A DNA stretch of 64,000 bases, taken from contig NC_012870.2 in assembly GCF_000003195.3 (NCBI RefSeq), positions 32,392,562 through 32,456,561 on the forward strand. Direction: 5' to 3'. Under the pieces are notes generated by a model that saw only the letters and a program-made list of their open reading frames with translations, made no database searches and had not been told where the DNA came from. Positions 33,981 through 44,901 of the stretch are shown piece by piece. Source of the stretch: Sorghum bicolor. Lineage: Eukaryota > Streptophyta > Magnoliopsida > Poales > Poaceae. The position numbers were made by a program, and so were the translations under genes. The stretch's first letter is position 1. The number at the start of each line of letters is the position of its first letter.

Positions 33981-34244
33981 AACTAGTGGAAAATGTGAGA
34001 GAAAATATTAGTGGTCAGCTGTCCGGAATATCAGTAGTCCAGGGGTTAATCGTTCAAGACAAGTTTCTATTTTGGTAGAGCCTCCCCCTAAACAACTTTT
34101 ATTTCCGCTTAGACAACGGGATCACTACTTACTAGGTGATACTCACTCTCTCACTCAAAAGAACTCTCAACCTTCTCACACTCAGAGCTATTCTCTGGAA
34201 ACCGAGAACTACGAGCTTGCAAGGTTTCTGAAATGTGTGTGTGA

Positions 34245-34330
34245 AGAGAAGGGGAGCTGGAGGTGGCCATTTATATGCTGAGCAAGGAACAGGGCGGGCG
34301 CCCTGGGTAGGTGGGCGGGCGCCCACCCCT
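34245..34330 (-). promoter_or_regulatory. internal promoter-like region ahead of the ATHILA ORF1-like gene
   Basis: On the minus strand, two copies of GGGCGCCCGCC (34325-34290) are followed about 15 bases later by CATATAAATGG (TATAAAT at 34275-34269), 290 bases upstream of the ORF start. The same twin motif plus TATA occurs in the LTR promoters of B, D and F. This suggests the downstream gene has its own promoter. Confidence 0.5.
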
Positions 34331-34808
34331 GGTGTCCATCCTGGGTGTGCCTCCTCCACTTGCTTCCTTGCTTTTATCTCACGCAGAATAATATTGTGTT
34401 GGTGGTGGTTGGACGGTGGAAAGATGTCTGGTGAGTGGAAACATATTGGTGGATGAAATTATGTGATGGGATGTATGTGAGGTGAAGTGTATGACATGTG
34501 GGACCCAAGGAGTGTGGGTCATGCTTCTAGAAGCTTGCTATGATTAAATATAATGCAGGAAAATCTATGAGAATTGAAACTTAAATAAAATGATAATGGA
34601 AAATATTTTTTTTTGTGCCTCCATAATAATTAATAAATATGGGTTGTTACACACCATGAATATTTTTTTTATATGGGGTTTTTTATTATTATAATAATGC
34701 TATGAATGAATATAACTAATGCAAGAATTAATGATGCGGATAAATACCGATTTAATTCCGGCGAGGGTTTGGGATTTTTAGGTCCCCCAAGCTGGACCTC
34801 CAAATCTT

Positions 34809-36747
34809 TTAATCTTCTGAATTACCTTCCTCTGGAGATGGTGTCTCCAGTGGTTCTTCATGAACTTCCTTCACTGTAGAGTCTCTCTCTGGTCTGGGTT
34901 TGAATGTGAAGTGTTCTTCTTGTCCATTTATGTTGAACTTGATTTCTCCTTTCCCGACATCAATGTGGGCATTGGCAGTGCTCAGAAATGGCCTTCCAAG
35001 GATGATGGACACTTTTGAGTCCAGACTCATGTCCAGTACTACGAAGTCTACTGGCACCAGGAAATCTCTGATCTTGACTGGAATGTTCTCGGCGATACCC
35101 AACGGATGTCGAACCGATTGATCCGCTAGTTGTAGGCACATTGATGTTGGTTCTAGGGTCGCATGCTCAAGCTTTTTGTAGACTGATGCTAGCATCACAC
35201 TGACACTTGCTCCGAGATCACAAAGTGCGTTGTTGAAGTGTTGGTTTCCGATTGAGCAATCAATAGTGGGGCATCCTGGATCTTCCTTCTTCTTTGGTGG
35301 TTTGTTGAGGATGGCCGCACTACATTCTTCTGTCAGCTTGATAACCTCAGTGGTGGGCAGTGGTCTCTTCTTGTTAAGAATGTCTCTGATGTACTTCGCA
35401 TATGTAGGTACCTGTATGGCATCGAGCAGAGGTATGTTGACATATAATTTCTGAATGACCTCTACAAACTTACCAAACTGCTCATCCGACTGCAGTCCTC
35501 TGTTTCTTCTGGGAAATGGCAAATACTGTTGGTGTCGTAAAAATCTTTCCTCATTTCTCCAGTTCTTGGTGGTTGTAGCAGATCTTCTGCTTCAACTGGG
35601 CTTTCTTCTTCTATCACTGCTGGTTGCACTGGTGCTGATGTTCTTTGTTTCTCTTTTGGGTATGGGGGATCTCTGGTGGCTTTTCCTCCTCTAGTAGTTA
35701 TATTCTTTACCTGCTCAATGTTAGTAGCAACAGGCAGTGCAACAGCTAACTTTATTAACTTAAGCTCTACCCTTTTATTAAGAGCGTTTTGCTCATCAAA
35801 GGCAGTTAATAGAAAATCCATTTTATTGTGTATATCTTTTAGAGATGATTCATTTGTATCTAGCCTTTGTTTAACTTCATCATTAATTTTGGTTTGTTGA
35901 GCAATTATCTCTTTTAATGAAAGTTGCTTGAAAGTATTACCTGAATTCATACCTTTGCTATTGCTTGAAAGTTTGCTGTATCAATGGCCCTTTGATCTTC
36001 TTTGAACTTGGCCCTCTGGTCAATCCAATGGAGCAAATTTTCCATCTTAGTTGATAATGCTTTTACTTCTTCTGGTATTTCTTCAGTTTGATGACATTGT
36101 TGAGCTTTATCTTGGAACCAGCTTTGATTTTCTGCTATCTTATCCAAAAGTATCTCTGCTTTTCCAGTTGTAAGCTCCAAGAATGATCCTTTAGCAGATG
36201 CATCTAGGCACTCACGAGCCTTCTGGGTTAATCCATGGTAGAAGGTCTGCATAAGTAACCATGTGGCCATTCCATGGTGAGGACAATCTGATATGTATCC
36301 TTGAAAACGCTCCCATGCTTCTGAAATGGTTTCTGTCTTCTGCTGTTGGAAACTGACAATATTTCCTCTTAAGGTAGTTGTTTTGCCTATAGGGAAAAAC
36401 TTTGATAGAAAGGCATCTGACAAGTTCGTCTAGTTGTTGATGTTATCTTGATGAGTGTAGAACCACTTCCTCGCTTTTCCTTCTAGTGAGAATGGAAAAA
36501 GGCGAAGTAGTATGACGTCTTTGTCAACTCCGTTGATGTGGATTGTGCTTCCAATCTCTAAAAAATTCTGCAAGTGTGCACTAGCATCTTCATGTGCCTT
36601 TCCACTAAATTGTGTAGCTTGTACCAAATTGATGAGGCTTGACTTGAGCTCAAACTCGGGTACTCCTTCTTCTACTGCAAATCTTGGACCAGTTGGAATG
36701 TTCTCAAGACTTGGAGCAGAGAATTCTTGCAAGGTCTTTTGTGCCAT
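34809..36747 (-). pseudogene. gag-protease of element D, broken
   Basis: Minus-strand fragments in order: 36747-36430 (QEFSAPSLENIPTGP, FELKSSLINLVQATQFSGKA, LRLFPFSLEGKARKWF), 36423-35947 (LSKFFPIGKTTTLRGNI, WERFQGYISDCPHHGM), 35950-35462 (linker, no zinc knuckle seen) and 35522-34809 (retropepsin-like: NALCDLGASVSVM, IILGRPFLSTANAHI). A TAG stands at a usually-Trp codon near 36430, and frames shift near 35948 and 35510. The protease active-site DLGA is intact. Translation ends at 34809 with an acidic tail, before any RT. It is close in sequence to the gag of element B, and the encoded type would package in an Athila-like particle. Confidence 0.85.
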
Positions 36748-37048
36748 AGCTTCAGCAATTGGTAGCTAGCTTCTTCTTCTCTTGATTGCTTTGGTTCTGA
36801 TGATGAAGAGTTGAATGTACCCAAAGTCAATCTTGATATACCCTGTATATAAAAATATAAACATAGAAAAACAACAGGGTGAACCTGCCAAAGCAGAGGT
36901 GCCTTGTTATGATTTCTCACTTAGTAGTTATTTTATGCAATTATTTCTCTATAGTCTAGTCTAAAATTTTATATGAATAACCTTGACAGATTTACTGGCT
37001 TTCCTTACCGTTCCTATGTATTACCCTTTTATGACTTACTTATGAGAT

Positions 37049-37066
37049 TCCCCAGCAACGGCGCCA
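37049..37066 (-). other. primer-binding site of element D (tRNA-Asp type)
   Basis: The minus strand reads TGGCGCCGTTGCTGGGGA, one mismatch to the tRNA-Asp complement, eight bases inside the 5' LTR. Confidence 0.85.
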
Positions 37067-37074
37067 GAAATGCT

Positions 37075-38588
37075 TGTTGACACTAGCTAACACCACTTAG
37101 ATACTAGGTTGTCATCCCCAGCATGGTGCTAGAGTGTACAAAGGTATTTATAAATGTAAAGGCTCTCTAGAAAATAATCTATTCTATCCGCAAGCGCACA
37201 GATAAAACACCTCATTGTAGCATTTCACCAGGATAAGTATTCCAGGTATCGTTATTTATAATTTTGCTCAAGGGATATAAGGAGATTAAATTAAGGGCAA
37301 AATCTATCAAGGCATAGACTAGAGATAAACTTGCAAGAACATGATTAGTAATGAGAAACTCGTCACACAGTCACTTACTTTAGCAGGGGGTAAACCATAA
37401 AGATAATGATAATGAATTATAAGTTCAAGGGATAAATAACACAGCGATTAGAAAATAGACTACTCCTCATATATGTAGGTGATGTCGGATTAGCCAGAGA
37501 ATGGATTCTAAGTTATCTACTAACTACTAAGTTATAATCTACTCTAGTTATCTGCAAGATCATATATAGCATAAAAGACTCTTCATTCATGTATAAGGAA
37601 CATTGATAAAGTTATTCAGAGCATCGCACGACTTACTCCACAATACCGGTTCTGCCTGTCCTATCAACGGAGGGTGGACTATATAAGAATCAACGAAGCT
37701 GTCACTATCGCGAACTACCACACGACCCGGCCAATAGGATACATTTGCAGATAAATAACATCTAAGCACCACGCTCACATGTGATCTATCACCTAACTCC
37801 CTCGCGTCAAGAGCTAAGCGCTTTGCAAACTTATACATAAACTCATTATCAATTAGAACTATATCAAATATAGAACTAGAACAAACTAAGAACATAATAA
37901 TTAGAGACATAATGCAATTAGAACAAAGAATTGGAGAAAGATATGAATAATACCAATCTTTATTACCGAAGATCCGAATCCAGAGCATAGTGCCCTACTT
38001 CTCTAATTGCTATCTAATCAAACCTCTAAACTTGAAAGATTAGAGAGTAGCTAATTCTAATTCTCTGTGGGAGAGAAGCTCTAAACTCTAACTTTGATGG
38101 CTACCTCTGAATAATGATTTCTTATCTTCTCCTCTCTCCTCCCGAGGGAGAGGCCTTGGTTTTATAGTCCCTTCAAGTGAATTTGAGCCGTCGGATCAAA
38201 CCGACATTGATTGTGTGGTTTAGATTGATCCTTTAGGTCGGTGGAGTTTAGCCCCGAAGCAGAGTCGTGATTGGACTCCTGGCCTGGGCGGGCGCCCAAG
38301 GGGGGTGGGCGGGCGCCCTGCCCCCGAGCCCGATCGTGTTCTCGTTCGTTCCCGTGGCTTCTGGACTCTTCTAGATTGAAGAAAATTGCACGGCACGTAA
38401 TTATCTCGTTGTAAACATGACATGTGGGCCTTCTCTCTATATTCTCTGATAACCCCCTGCAGAAATAGATAAACACCAAAGCTCGTGGAATTCTGTCAGA
38501 TAAAACCCTAATTCTAGATGTTTGTTTCATATTGATCCTTTTTCATGTTTATTTGATTATTAATTTTAGTACTTAAGGACCGTCAACA
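37075..38588 (-). repeat. 5' LTR of element D
   Basis: 1514 bp, same length as the copy at 29377-30890 with scattered substitutions. Twin GGGCGCCCGCC at about 38320-38286 and TATAAAA near 38166-38160 on the minus strand. Confidence 0.93.
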
Positions 38589-39195
38589 GTCTTGTTTCGC
38601 AATGATTGCTAAGTATGCTTGCACAAACTATGATAATGCTAGACTATATAGTTGAGAATAACTTAGGAAATATTCTTGTAGTTCGTTCTAATTCCATGCT
38701 AATGACTTTCTAGAGTATCTAATTGAGGTGCTTATCATATTTATTATGTGGCTAAGTTATGCTGATCAGATTAATTATCTTTGTCACTATTCATTACTTC
38801 ATATATCTTTTATGTGACACTTATCCCTGTATGAAAGAGTTAGATAAATGATCTCAATTATACATGCAATGATAGATACTCAATCTCATATTCTATTCTG
38901 TAATCATTATTAATGATTGCTAATCCCTTCCTAGTGGTAAAAATATAAATAACGATACTTGGAAAACTTCCCGGTTAAAATGCTACATCGGTATTAATCT
39001 GTGCGCTTGCAGATCCCATTCATTATTTATTTAGAAGAGCAATTGCATATTTCAATACCGCGTCTCTCATGTCATGCTGGGGATGACAACTTGGCTTAAG
39101 TGGTATGAGAGATAGGTTTGGCATTTTTGGCACCGTTACTAGAATTAGAAATCTATCTACTTTTGGTAATGATGTTAAGAATACCCAACAGTAAG

Positions 39196-39751
39196 TACAT
39201 CTCGTACTCAGCAAGAATAACACGGGGCTCATCAGGCTCAAAGGCTAAACACTGGTTTAACTGCTTGTAGCTTTTAGTGGTCACAATTTTAGCATATGAG
39301 TAGCATAAAGTTGTCAAGTCCCATAGTAAACTCATGATCAAGTAAACTGAATAAAGAATAGCATAAACAACATATTATCAATAATAACATTAATGATTTG
39401 CCATTAGTGATCATTTATTCTGTATTGGTCCAAGGCCGCTCGTGACAGTGAGCATGACTGATATATCAGTTTTACACTCTGCAAAGGTTGTACACTTTCA
39501 CTGTGAGTCGTGATTTACCCTTTCGCCCGAGGTGATCAGCCCCTTAGCACACTCCCAAGGAAGACCGACAGGGTTCACTATGAAGCCTTTCAAAGGTCCG
39601 TCTAACAAGTTAGGGCCACTTGGTTTCGTTAGTCAGTCCGTGTGATTCACCAGCAGGAATCCATAGTCTGCTATCCCCCATTTGCGCCGCAAGGGTAACC
39701 ACTAACAAGCTAGAAAAGGTCCTCATACTGAGCTAAAGCTAGAGCTAAAGC
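39196..39751 (-). repeat. 5' LTR of element C, piece 2
   Basis: Colinear with about 22714-23265 of the other C LTR, between the solo LTR insertion and element E. Confidence 0.88.
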
Positions 39752-40211
39752 TATCGACGAAAGTTGGTCGGCAGTCTACCTTAGGGTATACCCACGGTAG
39801 TAGTTTTTTGGTAGACGGTGCGCAAACTACGAACTCGATGGTGACGCAAGACACAAACAAGCTTTTTATCCAGGTTCGGCCACCGAGTTGGCGTAATACC
39901 TACGTCCTGCGTCTGATTGTATTGATTTGTGTTGAGAGAATAATGTGTCCTAGGGGGGTCCCTCGTCCCTCCTTATATAGTCCGGAGGACAGGGTTACAA
40001 ATCTGGAGACTAATCCTAGTCGGTTACAATTGCCATAGATAGTCCGATATCAATTCCTATTCTAACCGACTAGAATCCTGCTTGATCTCCACGTCTTGTT
40101 TCCTTGCGCGAAACTCCAAGCTGTCAGATCAAGCCTTGAGCTTGTCTCGTAATGGGCCAAGCCTCCTGGCCCAAGTCTAGCCGTAAGGGTATAGGGGTTT
40201 ATACCCCCACA
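39752..40211 (-). repeat. 3' LTR of element E
   Basis: 460 bp; plus-strand reading TATCGACGAAAGTTGG...TTTATACCCCCACA. The outermost dinucleotide is TA instead of TG (51300 copy: TGTCGACG). A TATATAA box lies on the minus strand near 39978-39972. Confidence 0.92.
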
Positions 40212-40820
40212 GCTAGTCCCTGAGCACCATGTATTGTGAAGTAACTCGTCATCTTGAGCTTCTTCGACCAATAAAACTTTGACATCTTCAATGCGCAGGA
40301 AAGTCGCCCAAACAGTTGCAACGATATTTTGACCAACTCAAAAGATAGTTGATCAACATTGACATCGAAGAAGCAGGTTGTTCGAAGAATGCATGGTGCT
40401 CTAAATTAAAAAAGATTTCTTTCCTGGTGAAGTGTGCCCACTTTACTTTTCTGAAACGTATAGACCTCAAAAAAGCAAGCATATTCACCGCAAGGTGAAG
40501 TGTGACCACTTAGTCCCCGAGCCTGGTAGTAGGTGACGTAGGCACGTGGTGCCATGGTCAAAAGAAAATTCCCCAAAGTTGTTTTGAAACTGAGATGCAT
40601 CACCAGATGCATCGTACCGATGTAGTCCCCGAGCTTGCTGGAAGGCAAAGTATGAGCCTTGTAGCAAGGTCTAAAAAATTAAAATTATCCAGTCCCCGAG
40701 CATCTCATGATCATTTACCATCGAATAGACTTATCAATTTGCCGAGCTGGTCAACCGGTCCCCGGGTGTACAATACTCGGAGATCGATACAGCCCGCTGA
40801 TTCCTGAACTAATAGACTAG

Positions 40821-41065
40821 GCGACCAGTCCCCAAGCATCAAGTGCTCGGTGGTCGGTGCAGTCCCAACAAATTTGACGACCAGTCCCCGAGCATCAAGT
40901 GCTCGGTGGTCAGTGCATTCCTTGAAGTTCTGAGTTGATAGACTGGGCGACCAGTCCCCGAGCATCAAGTGCTCGGTGGTCGGTGTAGTCCTTGAAGTTC
41001 CGAGTTGATAGACTGGGCGACCAGTCCCCGAGCATCAAATGCTCGGTAGTCGGTGCAGTCCTCGG
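40821..41065. repeat. tandem repeat array in element E
   Basis: Four copies of GACCAGTCCCCGAGCATCAA followed by GTGCTCGGTGGTCGGTGCAG begin near 40821, 40878, 40947 and 41017; the last units are about 70 bp apart. Each core CCGAGCATCAAGTGCTCGG is a perfect small hairpin. Weaker copies lie at 40507-40780. Short tandem arrays near the 3' LTR are common in Tat elements. Confidence 0.9.
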
Positions 41066-41351
41066 ATTGTTGACTCTCTACCATTTTTGTCTGCTTGTTT
41101 TGAAAAATTTTACAACATAAAAGTTGACGTGACGAGACCTCCTGACGGGATGTCAGATGGCTGCATGAAAAGTTGCGCCTGGCAACTGTACAGCCGCCCT
41201 TTGCGCGGTTTGACAAAAGGAAACCATCAATTTGTATGAAAACTCCGCCGCATTAATTGTCGATAATCATTGAAAACCGAAGCGCCGCGTCCGCCGTATG
41301 GCCCGCCCATTTCCCAAGAATGCGGGAAGTGGGAGGGGTGGAGTTGTGGTT

Positions 41352-41358
41352 TATAAAA
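41352..41358 (+). promoter_or_regulatory. TATA box of the antisense gene of element E
   Basis: TATAAAA, 111 bases upstream of the ATG at 41469, followed by a C/T-rich leader. It indicates transcription of the extra gene from its own promoter, opposite to the element. Confidence 0.6.
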
Positions 41359-41468
41359 TCCTGACATTAACCCCGCATTGCTTACCCTGCCATTGCCTTC
41401 AAGCTTTCCGCTCTCGCCTTCTTCAACCTCCTGCGCCCTCCTAGCTCAAAACCACTCCCGCATCTCCA

Positions 41469-44400
41469 ATGGCGAAGAGCGACTCCAAGAAGAGGGCCGA
41501 GCTGATGGCCAAGGAAAGGAAGAAATCCCGTAAGAACGCAAAGTCACTCGGTGACCTCGTTGATATGGGGCTACTGCACAGCCCGGAGCTCGGCGGCTGG
41601 AGGGCGCCGGAGGGGGAGAGCTACCCCGACCCCCGCACCGGTGAGATCGTAGTGTTCGAGGACTTACTTAAGAGGGGTTTTGGGGTTCCTGTTCATCCTT
41701 TTCTTCAGGGTCTTCTTTTGTATTATGAGATCGGGATTTGCAATTTGCACCCAAACTCAATCCTTCTCATCTCCACTTTTATTCATCTGTGCGAGGCCTA
41801 TGTTGGCATAGAGCCGCACTTCGATCTTTTTCGTTATCTTTTTTGTTTGAGAAAGAAGGGAGCGGTTGGAGGCTCCAAGATTGCAGGTGGAGTATACCTC
41901 AATCTTCGCGACGGGATGAAGAACCGTTATCTGCACTGTCCATGGAACATTTCCTTAACCGAATGGTACAGGAAGTGGTTCTACGTCAGTGAAGAACCGG
42001 GCAGCTCCACGTTCTGCGACGTGGGGTACATCCCCGAGATGAGGGTAAGCTGGACCGACCGCCCAGAGTTCGACGGCCAAGTGGCGGACCTGATGAAGCT
42101 GATCGACTGGTCGCGCTTGGACGGGCTAGGTGTGGTCGGCAACTTTGTGTGTCGTCGGGTGATGCCCTGCCAGAAGAGGGTACACTCGGCGTACGAGTAC
42201 GCCGGAAGCCTCGACCCGACCAGGATGCGGCCTGAGGTCTTGGAGAAGGCAGAGGTGCAGCAGTTGTTGAACGAGCTGTTCAACTTTGCCGATGGAGGCT
42301 TCGTCCGTGGTAGTGATCGGGTGCAAGCCTTCAAGTTGGGGCGACCAGCACCTAAGGTATCTTACTGATTATTTCGCCTTAGCATTCGTTATTTTCTGCT
42401 GCTGACTTGTCTTTGTTACTATTGCAGATCGGAGATGTTGACCGGTGCACAGTGTATGTGTCACTGGCACCTGGGATGGAGAATCCTGCGGGGGAAGGTC
42501 CACCGGAGGAAGACGCTGCTCGGTGTACTCGTTACACCAGCACTAAGGAGGACCAGGCCCGCCCCGTCCCGACCACCGAGGAGAGAGTGGCGGGGAAAAG
42601 GCCATTGGCAGCAGATCCTTCGCCTGCGCCGACGCTGCCAGCAGAGAGCAGCCAAGCGCCAAAGCGCCGTCGGCTCGTCCGGATCACCGACGACGACGAC
42701 GACGAGGAGGAGGCCGCACCGTCACTGGTCTGAAGGCTTCGTAGCCGTTCGGACAGTGTACCGGCCACTACTGGTCGGGTGGCCAGCGACCCTCCTGCGC
42801 CGCACGTCGCCGAAACGGGGGCTCAGGCGCCGACCGGCAGAGCTAGGAGGAGGTTCACCGCGACCCACCGTCGATAAGACCTGTGAGTGTTTGACTTACG
42901 TACTTTGGTGATTTTTTTTTATTTTTACTGAAAATGCTACTTTGTTCTTTAGCGCGGCGTCGGATGTCAACCCCGACCACGTCGCCGGCCAGGGGGTGGC
43001 CGAGCCCGCTTGTGCTGCTGAGGACGCGGCGCCTCCGACCGCGGAGCAGCCTGCGGCTGCAGCCGTGCCTGAGAGCGCCGAGGAGCTCCCGGCCTCGACA
43101 AGGACTGCGGCGAGCAGCCCGACAAGGGTTGAGGAGGCTACGGGGATGCCTCCCCCGAGTAACGCCGTGGAAGGGGAGGACAGAGCCCCGCCCCCTCCCC
43201 CCGTCGAAGGGAGGGAGGTCCCAACGCCGCCCCGGGCAGGAGCCTCTTCGTCTGCAGGCTCCCCGGGCCTGGTCCAGGGGCCGGTGATGCCTTCGATCAC
43301 CACCGGTGGCGATGCAGCGGGCGAGGAAACCCGGGCGGCCTCCGACGACGAGGTGGAGGAGATTGAAGGTCGTCCTCGTGATGGCCGCCAACACGTATAT
43401 GTGTGGCGTCAACGTGGGGACCACTTTATCGGGTACGAGGAGCTCGCGGATACAGAAGAGGCCGCCAGAGTAAAGCGCGCGGCCAAGCGTCTTGTGGACA
43501 AAGTCAAGGTAAGTGATCCTTTGCACTGCTCGACACTTTTGTGATGTCTTGCTGGGTCAGCATATGTTCGTTTTGCAGGGCGCAATGAAAACGGCGAAGT
43601 ACCGGAAGAGGTGCTTCGACCAAATAGAAGGTATTGTGGCCGAGAACAAGGCCCTGACCGCAGAGGTGGACCGGCTGCGGTCGGAGGTTGGAGAGAAGGT
43701 GGCCGAGATGAGCGCCCAGGAGGAGCGTCGTCTCGAGCTCACTCGTCGTTTAGCCGACCAGTATCGGCAGCGAACAGGTCAGTCTCATACTTCGAGGCAG
43801 CTGTATATAGCCGCATGGTTGACTTTACTGACCTGCTAATTGTTCATGCAAATTTGGAGGAGGAGGTCACGCGCCTTCGGCAGGAGAGAGAGCAGCTCAG
43901 CCAAGAGCTTGCCGGGGCGCTGGAGGTCGGGCGCCGAGCAGGGGAGGAGCTGGGCCAGAGGGACCGGGAGTTGTCTGGTATCGCGCGCCGCCACCGTTAT
44001 TTGTCGCTTATCGCTCTTGTTGATACGTTGAGACTAACATTTTGCTTGATTTGCAGTGCTCAAGGTGAACGCCAAGAAGCACCTGGACGAGCTGGTTAAG
44101 GACCGGGACTCCTGGAAGGTTAACTGTTGTAGGATTTGGAAAGGAGTGGCCCCGGTCCTGGACTTGATCAGTCTCGAGCTCCTGGAGAGCCAGCCCCACG
44201 CGCCGAGATTGACGCCAGTTGAAAAGGCGCAACGGGCGTGGGACTGGCTCCAGCAGTTCGTGAAGGACGCCGGGGAGTTTGCTGGCGCGCATATCCTTAG
44301 CATGGTGCGCGCCCACTACCCCCTGGTCGACTTGACCAGGCTGGAGAAGGGGTATCCCAAGGAAGTCGGCCCGCAGGAGGCGGACGAGCTTCGGGGTGGT

Positions 44401-44619
44401 CTGCTGGACTTGTCGTCGATGGTGATCGGCGACATCAATCTATGCGAAACGGCCACTCCCCCCGACCAGCCGGGTTCAGACAGGTCGGCCAGGGAGCTGT
44501 CGGGTGCGTCTATTGCGGGAGATGGGCGGTCGACGCCTGCGGTCTCGACCAGCCAGGCGCCGGTGGCCCCGACCCCTTCGTCCGGGCAGCAAGGCCAGGT
44601 GGGTGATCAGCCCGAGTAG
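41469..44619 (+). CDS. antisense extra ORF of a Tat element ('gypsy type transposon' family), six exons
   Basis: Predicted exons: 41469-42356, 42428-42882, 42953-43508, 43579-43777, 43852-43977, 44057-44619. Donors are GTATCT, GTGAGT, GTAAGT, GTCAGT, GTATCG, and the phases agree at all five junctions (929 codons). Exon 1 starts MAKSDSKKRAELMAKERKK and carries the conserved domain I know as 'putative gypsy type transposon' (FGVPVHPFLQGLLLYYEIGI, LHPNSILLISTFIHLCEAYV). Exons 2-3 are acidic and Pro/Ala-rich, exons 4-5 coiled-coil (LEEEVTRLRQEREQLSQELA), and exon 6 is globular with an acidic tail. Defects: two in-frame stops in exon 2 (42731, about 42874), and AA instead of AG at the exon 5 acceptor (43850-43851). 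AATAAAG lies near 44698. In Tat elements this ORF runs antisense between pol and the 3' LTR, as here. Its function is unknown; this copy is probably damaged. Confidence 0.75.
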
Positions 44620-44901
44620 TAGGCCAGTAGGGTAGTCTGTAGGAGTAGACTAGTGTCCGCCCGTCGGGGTATTGTAAACTTTGTATGTAAAGTTTGTAAT
44701 AAAGTTTGCTTTTGTCATGACTGTTATTTTGAGCGCTGTACAATTATCTTGAGTGACGTGCCACTGTGTTTGATTCGTAGTCGTTAAGAGCTTCCGTCGT
44801 AGAAGACTTTCCGAGCTCTGCGTGTAAACAAAGTATAGCCAAAAAGAAAAACTTTTATTATTGACAGCTATAAGAGATTTACAAGCAAAAGTTACTAGAA
44901 C

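Larger units (their letters stand above)
29377..38588 (-). mobile_element. element D, non-autonomous Athila-like gypsy element (Gag-protease plus extra ORF)
   Basis: A 9.2-kb element with both 1514-bp LTRs and a perfect duplication GTCTT (29372-29376 and 38589-38593) in the B-family solo LTR. Minus-strand order: 5' LTR, tRNA-Asp primer site, broken gag-protease (36747-34809), internal promoter-like region (about 34325-34245), 512-residue ATHILA-ORF1-like frame (33980-32442), polypurine tract, 3' LTR. No RT, RNase H or integrase occurs anywhere inside, so it must rely on another element's polymerase. The LTRs differ at roughly 30 positions by eye (about 2%), suggesting recent insertion. Confidence 0.9.
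28311..39190 (+). mobile_element. solo LTR of the element B family, split by element D
   Basis: The two parts, 28311-29376 and 38594-39190, join into one 1.66-kb LTR colinear with the reverse complement of 20440-22093 (TGTTGACGGTCC...ATACCCAACA). It is flanked by GTAAG on both sides (28306-28310 and 39191-39195) with no internal sequence, so it is a solo LTR formed by LTR-LTR recombination. Its twin GGGCGCCCGCC motif is at 28581-28613 and its TATA box at 28733-28739. Confidence 0.92.
40212..41468 (+). other. region between E 3' LTR and the antisense gene
   Basis: No gene. It holds repeated GTCCCCGAGC phrases from 40507 onward, the tandem array at 40821-41065, and the TATA box of the antisense gene at 41352-41358. 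Confidence 0.7.

Noticed and set aside
40821..41065. CRISPR-like regularly spaced repeats
   Set aside because: Plant DNA; units are adjacent degenerate tandem copies within a retrotransposon, without unique spacers or cas genes.
42435..43839. Several Arg/Ala-rich frames on both strands
   Set aside because: Shadows of the GC-rich exons of the antisense gene; phase-consistent splicing supports only the plus-strand model.
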